Assembly: GCF_000220255.1 (NCBI RefSeq)
Contig: NZ_GL982513.1
Span: 533,946-568,837, forward strand
Source of the DNA: Prevotella pallens ATCC 700821
GTDB lineage: Bacteria; Bacteroidota; Bacteroidia; Bacteroidales; Bacteroidaceae
Direction of reading: 5' to 3'
DNA length: 34,892 bases
This document shows, piece by piece, positions 1 to 8,233 of the stretch (positions within the stretch are counted from its first letter, which is position 1; the number at the start of each line of letters is the position of its first letter). Under the pieces are notes generated by a model. It was given only the letters and a program-made list of their open reading frames with translations, made no database searches and was not told the origin of the DNA. The position numbers were made by a program, and so were the translations under genes.

Positions 1-47
1 AATGAAAACTTTTTATTAAGATAGGGTATGGTTTTCGTTCATTTGTA

Positions 48-81
48 GCTTCGAACAGAAAAAACGTTTTACATTCGAAGC
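48..81. repeat. Inverted repeat downstream of the AraC gene
   Basis: GCTTCGAA (48-55) is repeated inverted as TTCGAAGC (74-81). The 18-base loop contains the palindrome AAAACGTTTT (61-70). It lies about 125 bp past the stop of the AraC gene. It could be a terminator, but no T-tract follows on either strand, or an operator for a gene outside the window. Confidence 0.35.
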
Positions 82-207
82 AAGTATAGTTGTTAGTTTG
101 CAATAAAACAGAAGAATTTTGTAAATACAAACAAAGCTATTATTCTCTGAGTTCTGTTTGTTTTCTGTGTCCAACTGTTTCTATATTTATTGCAGAACAC
201 TAATTTC

Positions 208-1074
208 TTAACTTTTTCTGAATTGCGATGGACTTTTGCCGTATCGGTCTTTAAAATACTTTCCTAAGAAACTTTGGTTAGGGAAGTGCAATTCTTCTGC
301 AATTTGTTTAATACTCATCTTGCTATTTTTAAGCAATACACGTATTTCCATCATTACGTAATAGTCAATCCATTCGCTTGGTGTGCGTTTGCTTACGTGC
401 TTTATAGTTTCTGATAGATATTTAGGCGAAATATAAAGTTGCTCTGCATACCAACTAACACGGCGTTCAGAACGATATTGCTTTTCCACCAGTCTAATAA
501 AGTCGGCAAATATAGTTTCGCCCCTCGATTTTCCTGTTTTTTCTACTTGTTGTACCCTATAAATAACATTGCACATATCGTATATGAGTACTTTTAACAT
601 AGTAGCCACCAATTCGCGGCGGAATTCGTGGTCGAGGTCTAATATTTTTAGCTTTACGGCTTGTATGTAATCCAGTAATTCTTTTGCCATGTGCGGCTCA
701 GTATGGAATACAGGGTGTCGTCTTGCAAAAAGAAAAAGCGTTGTAAGTTCTCGTATATTGCTTACCACTTCTTGGAAGAAGTCGTACGAAAGAAGCAAAC
801 AAACGCCCTTTGTTTCTGGTGCAATTTTATAGTCGCCCATTACTTGTCCTTCGCTAACAATAAGAATATCGTTTTTAGAAACCTTGTGTACAACAGTATC
901 TACCGTATATTCTACTTCGCCTTCTGTACAAATAGCTAATAATAGACACTTCATTTTAGAAGTTTCTCGAAGCAAGGGCAGTCCCGTAGTTTGATCGTAC
1001 AGCAATAAATCGCTATCTATGCTAAAACCATAGGGATTTTTAGCTTTAATGAAATCAATATTAATTTCTCTCAT
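208..1074 (-). CDS. AraC-family transcriptional regulator
   Basis: This 288-residue protein ends in an AraC/XylS-type DNA-binding domain with two helix-turn-helix motifs, roughly residues 184-288. Visible signatures are WYAEQLYISPKYLSETIK in the first motif and the closing segment IKQIAEELHFPNQSFLGKYF followed by DRYGKSPSQFR, which is the classic AraC C-terminal pattern. Residues 1-180 lack a recognisable catalytic domain and probably form the cupin-like sensor and dimerisation half seen in AraC proteins of about 290 residues. The gene lies 98 bp downstream of gyrB on the same strand but is probably its own unit. Its effector and targets cannot be read from the sequence. The family call is firm; the specific role is unknown. 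Confidence 0.9.
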   Translation of the reverse strand: MREINIDFIKAKNPYGFSIDSDLLLYDQTTGLPLLRETSKMKCLLLAICTEGEVEYTVDTVVHKVSKNDILIVSEGQVMGDYKIAPETKGVCLLLSYDFFQEVVSNIRELTTLFLFARRHPVFHTEPHMAKELLDYIQAVKLKILDLDHEFRRELVATMLKVLIYDMCNVIYRVQQVEKTGKSRGETIFADFIRLVEKQYRSERRVSWYAEQLYISPKYLSETIKHVSKRTPSEWIDYYVMMEIRVLLKNSKMSIKQIAEELHFPNQSFLGKYFKDRYGKSPSQFRKS

Positions 1075-1172
1075 ATAGCGTAAATTTTATTCGAGCCATC
1101 ACTTGTTCTGCAAAAGCAAAAGATAGCGAGAGTTCGTAGATTAAGCATTTAAAAAATATAATAGTCAGAGCC

Positions 1173-3179
<2,007 letters not shown>

Positions 3180-3235
3180 TTACAAGCTGTTTCTACGCTT
3201 TTCGGGATTTCATAATCTCTAAGGATATCTCATTG

Positions 3236-3243
3236 CAAAGATA
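3236..3243 (-). promoter_or_regulatory. Possible -7 box for gyrB
   Basis: On the minus strand TATCTTTG matches the Bacteroidetes -7 consensus TAnnTTTG and lies about 93 bp upstream of the gyrB start. No TTTG-like -33 element is seen at the proper spacing, so this is only a weak call. Confidence 0.4.
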
Positions 3244-3474
3244 CAAAAAATACCTTATTTAGAGTAACATTTAATATAAAAAAAAGTTTAATAAAGACAA
3301 TTTATAAGCTGTCTAAAAGGCTATGGAGAATGTTTTTTATTAAATGGGTATGGAAGAAAGTTTTAATTCTATTTGAATTCTTTGCTATAAAGTCATTATA
3401 TTTTTTATAGTCTTACTTCTTATTGTTGGTTATAACAAACAATTTGGTTTTAATAAAAAAATTGTCTAACTATT

Positions 3475-3520
3475 AATGAGAAAATTAAAAATTATAATTA
3501 CAATTTTTATTTTTCTCATT
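3475..3520. repeat. Long AT-rich inverted repeat
   Basis: A 19-bp arm (3475-3493, beginning AATGAGAAAA) is repeated inverted at 3502-3520 (ending TTTTCTCATT) with one mismatch and an 8-base loop. It lies between rpsT and gyrB, both minus strand, about 98 bp beyond the rpsT terminator. It may be a backup terminator, a cruciform-prone element or the relic of a small mobile repeat. Confidence 0.6.
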
Positions 3521-3617
3521 ATTAATTTTTTGTGGGTTTCTTGTATGTGATATTTACGATAAAGAGATGTAAGCGAAAACTATAAAAGAAGTTTTGAAGA
3601 GTGGGTTTATATAAAGA

Positions 3618-3651
3618 AAAAGGTTATAGTCTTTTTAGACTATAACCTTTT
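3618..3651 (-). terminator. rpsT intrinsic terminator
   Basis: A perfect 15-bp stem AAAAGGTTATAGTCT / AGACTATAACCTTTT with a 4-base loop lies 35 bp beyond the rpsT stop. Reading the minus strand it runs into a T-rich tail (TTTTTCTTTAT), as expected for an intrinsic terminator. Confidence 0.85.
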
Positions 3652-3685
3652 CTTATTCTTTATTTGCTATGACTTTACTTACACT

Positions 3686-3940
3686 TTATCCAAGTGAAGC
3701 AATGTGATGACAAAGACCAGACTTTAAGTTTGCCGCTTTATTTTTATGAATGATATTTACTTTTGCAAGTTTATCAAGCATCTTTTGTATGGTTGGATAC
3801 AACTTAACAGCCTCTTCCTTATCAGAGATGTTACGAAATTTGCGAACGGCGTTACGCATTGTCTTTGCGTAATATCTATTGTGCAAAGTCTTCACCTTGT
3901 CTTGGCGGATTCTTTTAAGTGATGATTTATGATTTGCCAT
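3686..3940 (-). CDS. rpsT: 30S ribosomal protein S20 (bS20)
   Basis: bS20 is a primary 16S rRNA-binding protein of the small ribosomal subunit. The 84-residue product opens with [15 protein letters not shown], the usual S20 N-terminus, and is strongly basic, with further Lys/Arg clusters ([19 protein letters not shown]) and the late [20 protein letters not shown] that corresponds to the family's conserved NKAAR-type helix. The length is normal. The gene sits 22 bp downstream of tRNA-Glu on the same strand, and a strong promoter upstream of the tRNA probably serves both. A clear terminator follows. The order gyrB, rpsT, tRNA-Glu, recO is one I associate with Bacteroidales genomes. Confidence 0.97.
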   Translation of the reverse strand: MANHKSSLKRIRQDKVKTLHNRYYAKTMRNAVRKFRNISDKEEAVKLYPTIQKMLDKLAKVNIIHKNKAANLKSGLCHHIASLG

Positions 3941-3962
3941 CTTTACTTTTTATTTTTGTTTG

Positions 3963-4034
3963 TAGTCTCTAGGGGAATCGAACCCCTCTTACAAGAATGA
4001 AAATCTTGTGTCCTAACCGATAGACGAAGAGACC
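3963..4034 (-). tRNA. trnE: tRNA-Glu (anticodon TTC)
   Basis: The minus strand folds into a cloverleaf of 72 bases. The acceptor arms are GGTCTCT and AGAGACT (first pair G-U), the anticodon stem is CAAGA/TCTTG with loop TTTTCAT giving anticodon TTC, and the T-arm is GAGGGGTTCGATTCCCCT-like. The discriminator is A. CCA is not encoded, since CAAAC follows. It is probably processed from a transcript shared with rpsT. Confidence 0.95.
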
Positions 4035-4053
4035 ATCTGTTGTTTTGCGGGTG

Positions 4054-4085
4054 CAAAGGTATAAGTTTTATTTTAATTGTCCAAA
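4054..4085 (-). promoter_or_regulatory. Promoter of tRNA-Glu/rpsT
   Basis: On the minus strand TTTG (4085-4082), a 20-bp spacer and TACCTTTG (4061-4054) match the Bacteroidetes promoter TTTG-N19/20-TAnnTTTG. Transcription would begin a few bases later, about 10-13 bp before the tRNA 5' end. Confidence 0.8.
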
Positions 4086-4100
4086 TTTTATTGATATATT

Positions 4101-4131
4101 TTTTCTTACTATTATGTTTTTTGTAACTTTG
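4101..4131 (+). promoter_or_regulatory. Promoter of recO
   Basis: TAACTTTG at 4124-4131 is an exact TAnnTTTG -7 box 19 bp before the recO ATG. TTTT at 4101-4104 is a fair -33 element with a 19-bp spacer. It is divergent from the tRNA-Glu promoter in the same 116-bp gap. Confidence 0.65.
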
Positions 4132-4150
4132 TACTCGTAGAAAGGTTTTT

Positions 4151-4885
4151 ATGATAACAAAAACAAGGGGTATAGTATTGAGAAGCGTTCGTTTTGGAGA
4201 ATCGTCGCTAATAGTTGATGTTTTGACGAAATCGTCGGGACGTGTGTCATTTATGGTGCATATTCCGAAAACATCGAAAGGAAAGATTAAAAAACAGTAT
4301 TTCCAACCGATGACTTTACTGGATTTTGAATACGACTTTAGGCAACGAAGCAATTTGCAACGTATTAAAGATGTAAGAGTAAGTTTGCCTTATTCTTCTA
4401 TTCCTATTGATCCTGCAAAGTCTTGTATATCGCTTTTCCTTTCTGAATTTATTTATTATGCTACTCGTAACGAACAAGAAAACCCCACCTTATTTACATA
4501 TATAAGTACAAGTTTAGAGTGGTTGGATAATGCATACGAGGATTTTGCAAACTTTCATCTTGTTTTTATGATGCGTCTTGGTAAGTTTCTTGGATTTCAT
4601 CCGTTTCTAGAGGACTTTACTCCTGGCTGTTTTTTCGATTTGCGTAATGGTTGTTTTACATTGTCAATGCCTTTACATACCGATTTTTTAAACGCAGCAG
4701 ATGCTGGGCATTTGTACAATCTGATGCGAATGAATTTTGACACGATGAAACTTTTTAAACTTTCGCACGATGACCGTAACCGAATTACTGAAATAGTATT
4801 GCGTTATTATAAACTTCATTTACCTAATATGCCCGAACTTCAAAGTTTTGATATTTTACGTGAGGTGTTTGCTCATGAAATTTAA
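4151..4885 (+). CDS. recO: DNA repair protein RecO
   Basis: RecO mediates RecF-pathway recombination: with RecR it loads RecA on SSB-coated single-stranded DNA and anneals complementary strands. The 244-residue protein opens with MITKTRGIVLRSVRFGESSLIVDVLT, the typical RecO start with its ALGF-like first strand and E-S-S-x-I/L core, leading an N-terminal OB fold (about 1-80). The helical C-terminal part contains FMMRLGKFLGFHP and the loop GCFFDLRNGCF. Only part of the four-Cys zinc motif of some RecO proteins is visible, which is usual for this phylum as far as I know. The gene is divergent from tRNA-Glu/rpsT with its own promoter. Length and start are normal. Confidence 0.92.
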   Translation: MITKTRGIVLRSVRFGESSLIVDVLTKSSGRVSFMVHIPKTSKGKIKKQYFQPMTLLDFEYDFRQRSNLQRIKDVRVSLPYSSIPIDPAKSCISLFLSEFIYYATRNEQENPTLFTYISTSLEWLDNAYEDFANFHLVFMMRLGKFLGFHPFLEDFTPGCFFDLRNGCFTLSMPLHTDFLNAADAGHLYNLMRMNFDTMKLFKLSHDDRNRITEIVLRYYKLHLPNMPELQSFDILREVFAHEI

Positions 4886-5002
4886 AAAAGCAATATCTGC
4901 ACATTACTAAAACGTATTCAACGGATAATTAACAATATTAATAGAAGAAAATAGTTTGTTTATGCAGAACAATCTTCTAAATTATCGTTTTATGCAGAAA
5001 GT

Positions 5003-5532
5003 ATGATTGCTGGTGCTCCTTTTCGTGCTATTATAAAGTTTGCCGTTCCACTTATTCTTGGCTATATATTGGAGCACAAAAACTATCGCGTGTTAAGACA
5101 GGAGTTCGCGATGCTATGTGGATAATGATGGTATATTTTGTTTTAACTGTTGCTGTGATTTATCCATTTGCCGACGAAATGATGTCGCTTTTTGTTAATA
5201 GTGGCGAACAAGATGTTATTGCTAATGCTGCTCAATTTATGCGTATTGCCAACTGGTTTTACCCAGTTTTGGGTATTTTGGTTATTCTGCGTTATAGTAT
5301 TCAAGGACTCGGTTATAGCAATTTAAGTATGATGAGTGGTGTTATGGAGATGATTGCACGGTGTGGTGTGAGCTTTTGGTTAGTACCTGCCCTTGCGTGG
5401 ATAGGTGTTTGTTATGCAGATCCAATAGCATGGATAATGGCAGATTTATTTCTAATTCCAGCTTTCTTCTGGCTTTTACGACGACTAAAAACGAGGATTG
5501 CTATGGAAACAGAAGCGAATAAAGAAAACTAA
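5003..5532 (+). pseudogene. MATE-family efflux pump, internally deleted remnant
   Basis: The region begins ATG at 5003 with MIAGAPFRAIIKFAVPLILG, the usual MATE N-terminus leading into the first membrane helix. After about 22 residues the frame changes: ORF 5003 runs out of frame to a stop near 5126, while the next frame from about 5064 reads GAQKLSRVKTGVRDAMWIMM and continues to 5532 as the last third of a MATE transporter. That tail keeps several hydrophobic helices, including the IRYSIQGLGYS-like segment (ILRYSIQGLGYSNLSMMSG) and ends LLRRLKTRIAM. Intact MATE pumps have about 450 residues and 12 helices, so roughly 270 central residues are missing. The open frame from 5116 alone would be a headless fragment. 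No activity is expected. Confidence 0.85.
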
Positions 5533-5558
5533 TTTATTTTAAATGTATGAGATAAGTA

Positions 5559-5589
5559 GTTGATGAAACGAAGAAATATTGTAATTTTG
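5559..5589 (+). promoter_or_regulatory. Promoter of the small lipoprotein gene
   Basis: GTTG (5559-5562), a 19-bp spacer and TAATTTTG (5582-5589) match the Bacteroidetes promoter pattern, 33 bp before the ATG at 5623. Confidence 0.7.
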
Positions 5590-5622
5590 CGCCCCTATTA
5601 ATTTATTAATAAGGAATAAGAG

Positions 5623-6063
5623 ATGAAGAAAACTATTTTTATGGCAATTGTTGGTTTTGCAATGTTAGCAACTTCTTGTTCAACAGGTACTAAAGTTGTG
5701 CAGTTCACAGAACTCAAAAACTATTTCTATAGGAACGATGCTCCAAAAGGCGACCAATTGTTGAAACTTACAACGCAAGAAGATTTTAATAGATATTTCG
5801 GCGAAGCTGCTTATATGGGAACAGATGGTGAGCCTACTAAAATAGATTTTAATGAAGACTTTGTTATTGCGAAGGTTTTTCCAGAAAGCAACAAATCGCC
5901 TGATATTAGTAATATATCTTTAGAGAAAGATGGGAAAGAAGAACTTATTTTGGGTTATGAGGTGAAAGAAAAAAGTCCACAAAGTTTTACTATTCGACCT
6001 ACTTTCCAAATAGCAGTAAGTCGTAAATATATAAATGATAATTTAAAAGGAGCAACGAAATAA
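5623..6063 (+). CDS. Small predicted lipoprotein, function unknown
   Basis: This 146-residue protein begins MKKTIFMAIVGFAMLATSCS: a short basic start, a hydrophobic stretch and a lipobox (ATSC) with the lipidated Cys at about residue 19, so it should be anchored to a membrane facing the periplasm or cell surface. The mature part is mostly beta-strand and loop sequence, with alternating hydrophobics such as EDFVIAKVF and EELILGYEVKEKS. I do not recognise a domain with confidence. The segment LTTQEDFNRYFGEAAYMG followed by a strand-rich tail recalls the PrcB-like periplasmic protein fold, but that is a guess. It has its own promoter and a strong terminator, so it is monocistronic. Confidence 0.85.
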   Translation: MKKTIFMAIVGFAMLATSCSTGTKVVQFTELKNYFYRNDAPKGDQLLKLTTQEDFNRYFGEAAYMGTDGEPTKIDFNEDFVIAKVFPESNKSPDISNISLEKDGKEELILGYEVKEKSPQSFTIRPTFQIAVSRKYINDNLKGATK

Positions 6064-6071
6064 CAATATTG

Positions 6072-6106
6072 GGTGCGTCAAGTTTATATCTTGGTGCACC
6101 TTTTTT
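6072..6106 (+). terminator. Terminator of the small lipoprotein gene
   Basis: GGTGCGTCAAG (6072-6082) pairs with CTTGGTGCACC (6090-6100) over 11 positions including two G-U pairs, followed by TTTTTT. It starts 8 bp after the stop codon. Confidence 0.85.
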
Positions 6107-6144
6107 AATAATAAGTAGTTTTCTATGGAATATACATTTATATG

Positions 6145-6741
6145 TTATTCGCTTAATAAATGTTTGGCAACAGCCTCTAATTCGGTATACCATTCTTTGC
6201 CAAAACGCCGAATAAGCGGACCTTTTAAGAATTTATAAATAGGTAAATTTAACTCTTTACCCTTTCTTACGGCATCTTTACATATATCCCATCTGTGATA
6301 GTTCAGACCAATTAGGTTATTATGAAACACTTTTAAGCGAATGGGGTAGAGAGCACACGAAATAGGTTTCACAAAGTTAGTTTTCTTTGCACGATACGAA
6401 CGTTCTAATGCACAAAGACAACATTCTTTATCGTAAAACGTAAATACGCAGTCTTTTCCATGTACAATACTTGTTACTAAATCGCCATCTCTATCGGTAT
6501 AAGCTATTCCTTGTTTATCAATAACAGATTGTGCCGAAGCGCTAAGGTCGCCCCATACAGTATCAACAACATCTTCAATAGCTGCAATTTCTTCCATAGA
6601 AACAGGTGCGCCAGCATCTCCTTCCACGCAACAGACTCCCTTACAAGCATCAAGATCGCAACAGAACTTTTCTGTTATAATATCGGGTGAAATCAAAACA
6701 TTGCCAACTTGCAAGATAGGCATCATCTTCTTATCGCTCAT
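6145..6741 (-). CDS. Cys-rich DUF3109 family protein
   Basis: The 198-residue product matches the DUF3109 pattern I know from Bacteroidetes: FCCDLDACKGVCCVEGDAGAP near 26-46, then KDCVFTF, ECCLCALE and PISCALYPIR further on. At least ten Cys arranged this way resemble the YkgJ-like Fe/Zn-binding families, so metal binding is likely, but no reaction is known to me. It is the last gene of a minus-strand run after two ung genes, 10 bp downstream of the nearer one, so co-transcription is likely. Its first codons and leader resemble those of that ung gene (MSDKKMMPIL against MSGKQMIPIL). The start could instead be one of the Met residues at 6 or 7. Confidence 0.88.
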   Translation of the reverse strand: MSDKKMMPILQVGNVLISPDIITEKFCCDLDACKGVCCVEGDAGAPVSMEEIAAIEDVVDTVWGDLSASAQSVIDKQGIAYTDRDGDLVTSIVHGKDCVFTFYDKECCLCALERSYRAKKTNFVKPISCALYPIRLKVFHNNLIGLNYHRWDICKDAVRKGKELNLPIYKFLKGPLIRRFGKEWYTELEAVAKHLLSE

Positions 6742-6751
6742 TTCTTTCGTT

Positions 6752-7468
6752 TTATTTTTTCTCAGTACGCATTAACCAATCTATTTCCTCCAATCCTTGC
6801 TGCTTTAAATAGGCGTTGCAACATGTAAATTGGTGCTTTTTAAATTTATATCTTGGCCTTGCAGCAGGGTGATATGATTCGATTATACAATGTCTATTGA
6901 TATCTATTAGGTTCTTTTTCTTCTTTGCATTGTTTCCCCAAAGCATAAATACAATGTGTTCATGGTTTTTGTTTAATGCTTTAATAGCAGCATCGGTAAA
7001 GTTCTGCCAACCTAAAGCTTGATGACTATTGGCTTCGTGTGCACGTACTGTAAGTGTTGCATTAAGTAATAGTACACCTTGTTTTGCCCATCGTGTTAAA
7101 TCTCCAGATATAGGTATAGGTTTACCAAGATCGCTGTGTATCTCTTTATAAATGTTTCGGAGCGATAGCGGTAGCTTTATTTTTTCAGGCACAGAAAAGC
7201 TCAAACCCATAGCTTGCCCTTGCTCGTGGTAAGGGTCTTGCCCAAGAATAACCACTTTAACCTTGTCGAACGGACAAAGATTAAAAGCATTGAAAATAAG
7301 TTTTTCTGAAGGATAGCATACTTCTTTGTATTCGATATTTAGTTTTTCAATGAGCTTAGTAAAATAAGGTTTTCTAATTTCACTCCTTAAATGTTCTTCC
7401 CAAGAAGCATCAAGAGAAACATCAGTGCCATTAATATGTAAGATAGGTATCATCTGTTTACCACTCAT
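6752..7468 (-). CDS. ung: Uracil-DNA glycosylase paralog with altered DNA-binding loop
   Basis: This 238-residue family 1 uracil-DNA glycosylase relative keeps the water-activating motif GQDPYH (77-81 region, Asp78), the pocket motif LLLNATLTV (Asn136) and GWQNFTDAAI. The C-terminal motif differs: the family 1 HPSPLS plus RGFFG loop, whose Leu pushes the uracil out of the helix, is replaced by HPAARPRYKFKKHQF (His200 kept, Ser and Leu lost). It could be active with altered substrate use, or degenerate; HPAA recalls the motif of family 4 enzymes. Residues about 104-162 are encoded by DNA almost identical to the neighbouring ung. The N-terminus carries about 11 extra residues that look like the start of the adjacent DUF3109 gene. 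It lies 31 bp downstream of the canonical copy. Confidence 0.88.
   Translation of the reverse strand: MSGKQMIPILHINGTDVSLDASWEEHLRSEIRKPYFTKLIEKLNIEYKEVCYPSEKLIFNAFNLCPFDKVKVVILGQDPYHEQGQAMGLSFSVPEKIKLPLSLRNIYKEIHSDLGKPIPISGDLTRWAKQGVLLLNATLTVRAHEANSHQALGWQNFTDAAIKALNKNHEHIVFMLWGNNAKKKKNLIDINRHCIIESYHPAARPRYKFKKHQFTCCNAYLKQQGLEEIDWLMRTEKK
6984..7157. repeat. Near-identical 174-bp tract in ung copy 1
   Basis: This 174-bp block matches 7720-7893 with only two differences (C/T in GTTCTGCC and A/G in AGATATAGG), no gaps, while the sequence on both sides is clearly more diverged. It marks recent gene conversion or a partial duplication between the tandem ung genes. Confidence 0.85.
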
Positions 7469-7499
7469 TCTTTCGTTCTATCTTTCCAAAATATGCTTT

Positions 7500-8171
7500 T
7501 TACCAATCTATTTCGCCTAATCCATACTGTTTTAAATAAGCGTTGCAACGTGAAAACTGATGTTGACCGAACCAACCGCCTCTATTTGCCGATAATGGAG
7601 AAGGATGTACTGATTCGATTATACAATGTCGATTGGTATCTATCAATCGTTTTTTCGAACGAGCAAAACCGCCCCAAAGCATAAAAACAATGTGTTCTCT
7701 ATGTGTATTAATAGTTTCTATAGCAGCATCGGTAAAGTTTTGCCAACCTAAAGCTTGATGACTATTGGCTTCGTGTGCACGTACTGTAAGTGTTGCATTA
7801 AGTAATAGTACACCTTGTTTTGCCCATCGTGTTAAATCTCCAGATGTAGGTATAGGTTTACCAAGATCGCTGTGTATCTCTTTATAAATGTTTTGGAGCG
7901 ATGGTGGAAGCATTATTCCATCTGGCACAGAAAAGCTTAACCCCATTGCTTGTCCTAGTTCGTGATAAGGATCTTGTCCAAGAATAACCACTTTAACTTT
8001 ATTGAACGGGCAAAGATTAAAAGCATTGAAAACAAGTTTTGCTGGTGGAAAGCATAGACCATTCTTATATTCGTTGCGCACATTTTCGGTGAGTTTGGCA
8101 AAGTAAGGTTTCTCAAATTCGCTTTTCAAGTACTGTTTCCACGATGCTTCAATATCTATCATAGCATTCAT
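7500..8171 (-). CDS. ung: Uracil-DNA glycosylase, canonical copy
   Basis: Ung removes uracil from DNA after cytosine deamination or dUTP incorporation, starting base excision repair. The 223-residue protein has all family 1 motifs: GQDPYH (66-70 region, catalytic Asp67), LLLNATLTV with Asn125, GWQNFTDAAI, and HPSPLSANRGGWFGQHQF with His189 and the intercalating Leu193. The length is typical. It is the first of two tandem ung genes. The stretch for residues about 93-151 is nearly identical at DNA level to the second copy. The start is the Met at 8171; Met4 (8162) is possible. No promoter box is evident between gpmI and this gene, so it may depend on read-through past the hairpin at 8186-8215. 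Confidence 0.95.
   Translation of the reverse strand: MNAMIDIEASWKQYLKSEFEKPYFAKLTENVRNEYKNGLCFPPAKLVFNAFNLCPFNKVKVVILGQDPYHELGQAMGLSFSVPDGIMLPPSLQNIYKEIHSDLGKPIPTSGDLTRWAKQGVLLLNATLTVRAHEANSHQALGWQNFTDAAIETINTHREHIVFMLWGGFARSKKRLIDTNRHCIIESVHPSPLSANRGGWFGQHQFSRCNAYLKQYGLGEIDW
7720..7893. repeat. Near-identical 174-bp tract in ung copy 2
   Basis: Partner of 6984-7157, in direct orientation, with 172 of 174 positions identical by eye. Confidence 0.85.
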
Positions 8172-8185
8172 TTTAGATACAATTC

Positions 8186-8215
8186 AGCCCTATCAGATAT
8201 TGTTCTGATAGGGCT
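8186..8215 (-). terminator. Hairpin between gpmI and ung
   Basis: A perfect 12-bp stem AGCCCTATCAGA / TCTGATAGGGCT with a 6-base loop lies 18 bp after the gpmI stop and 15 bp before the ung start. No T-tract follows on the minus strand, so it may terminate poorly and act as an attenuator for ung, or stabilise the gpmI transcript end. Confidence 0.65.
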
Positions 8216-8233
8216 AAACCATTGTTTTTATCT

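Noticed and set aside
3943..4353. 136-codon minus-strand frame
   Set aside because: It covers the tRNA-Glu gene, both divergent promoters and the antisense strand of recO.
5116..5532. Independent 138-residue membrane protein
   Set aside because: Reading upstream in the same frame continues the MATE family sequence to about 5064, so this is the tail of a broken gene rather than a separate one.
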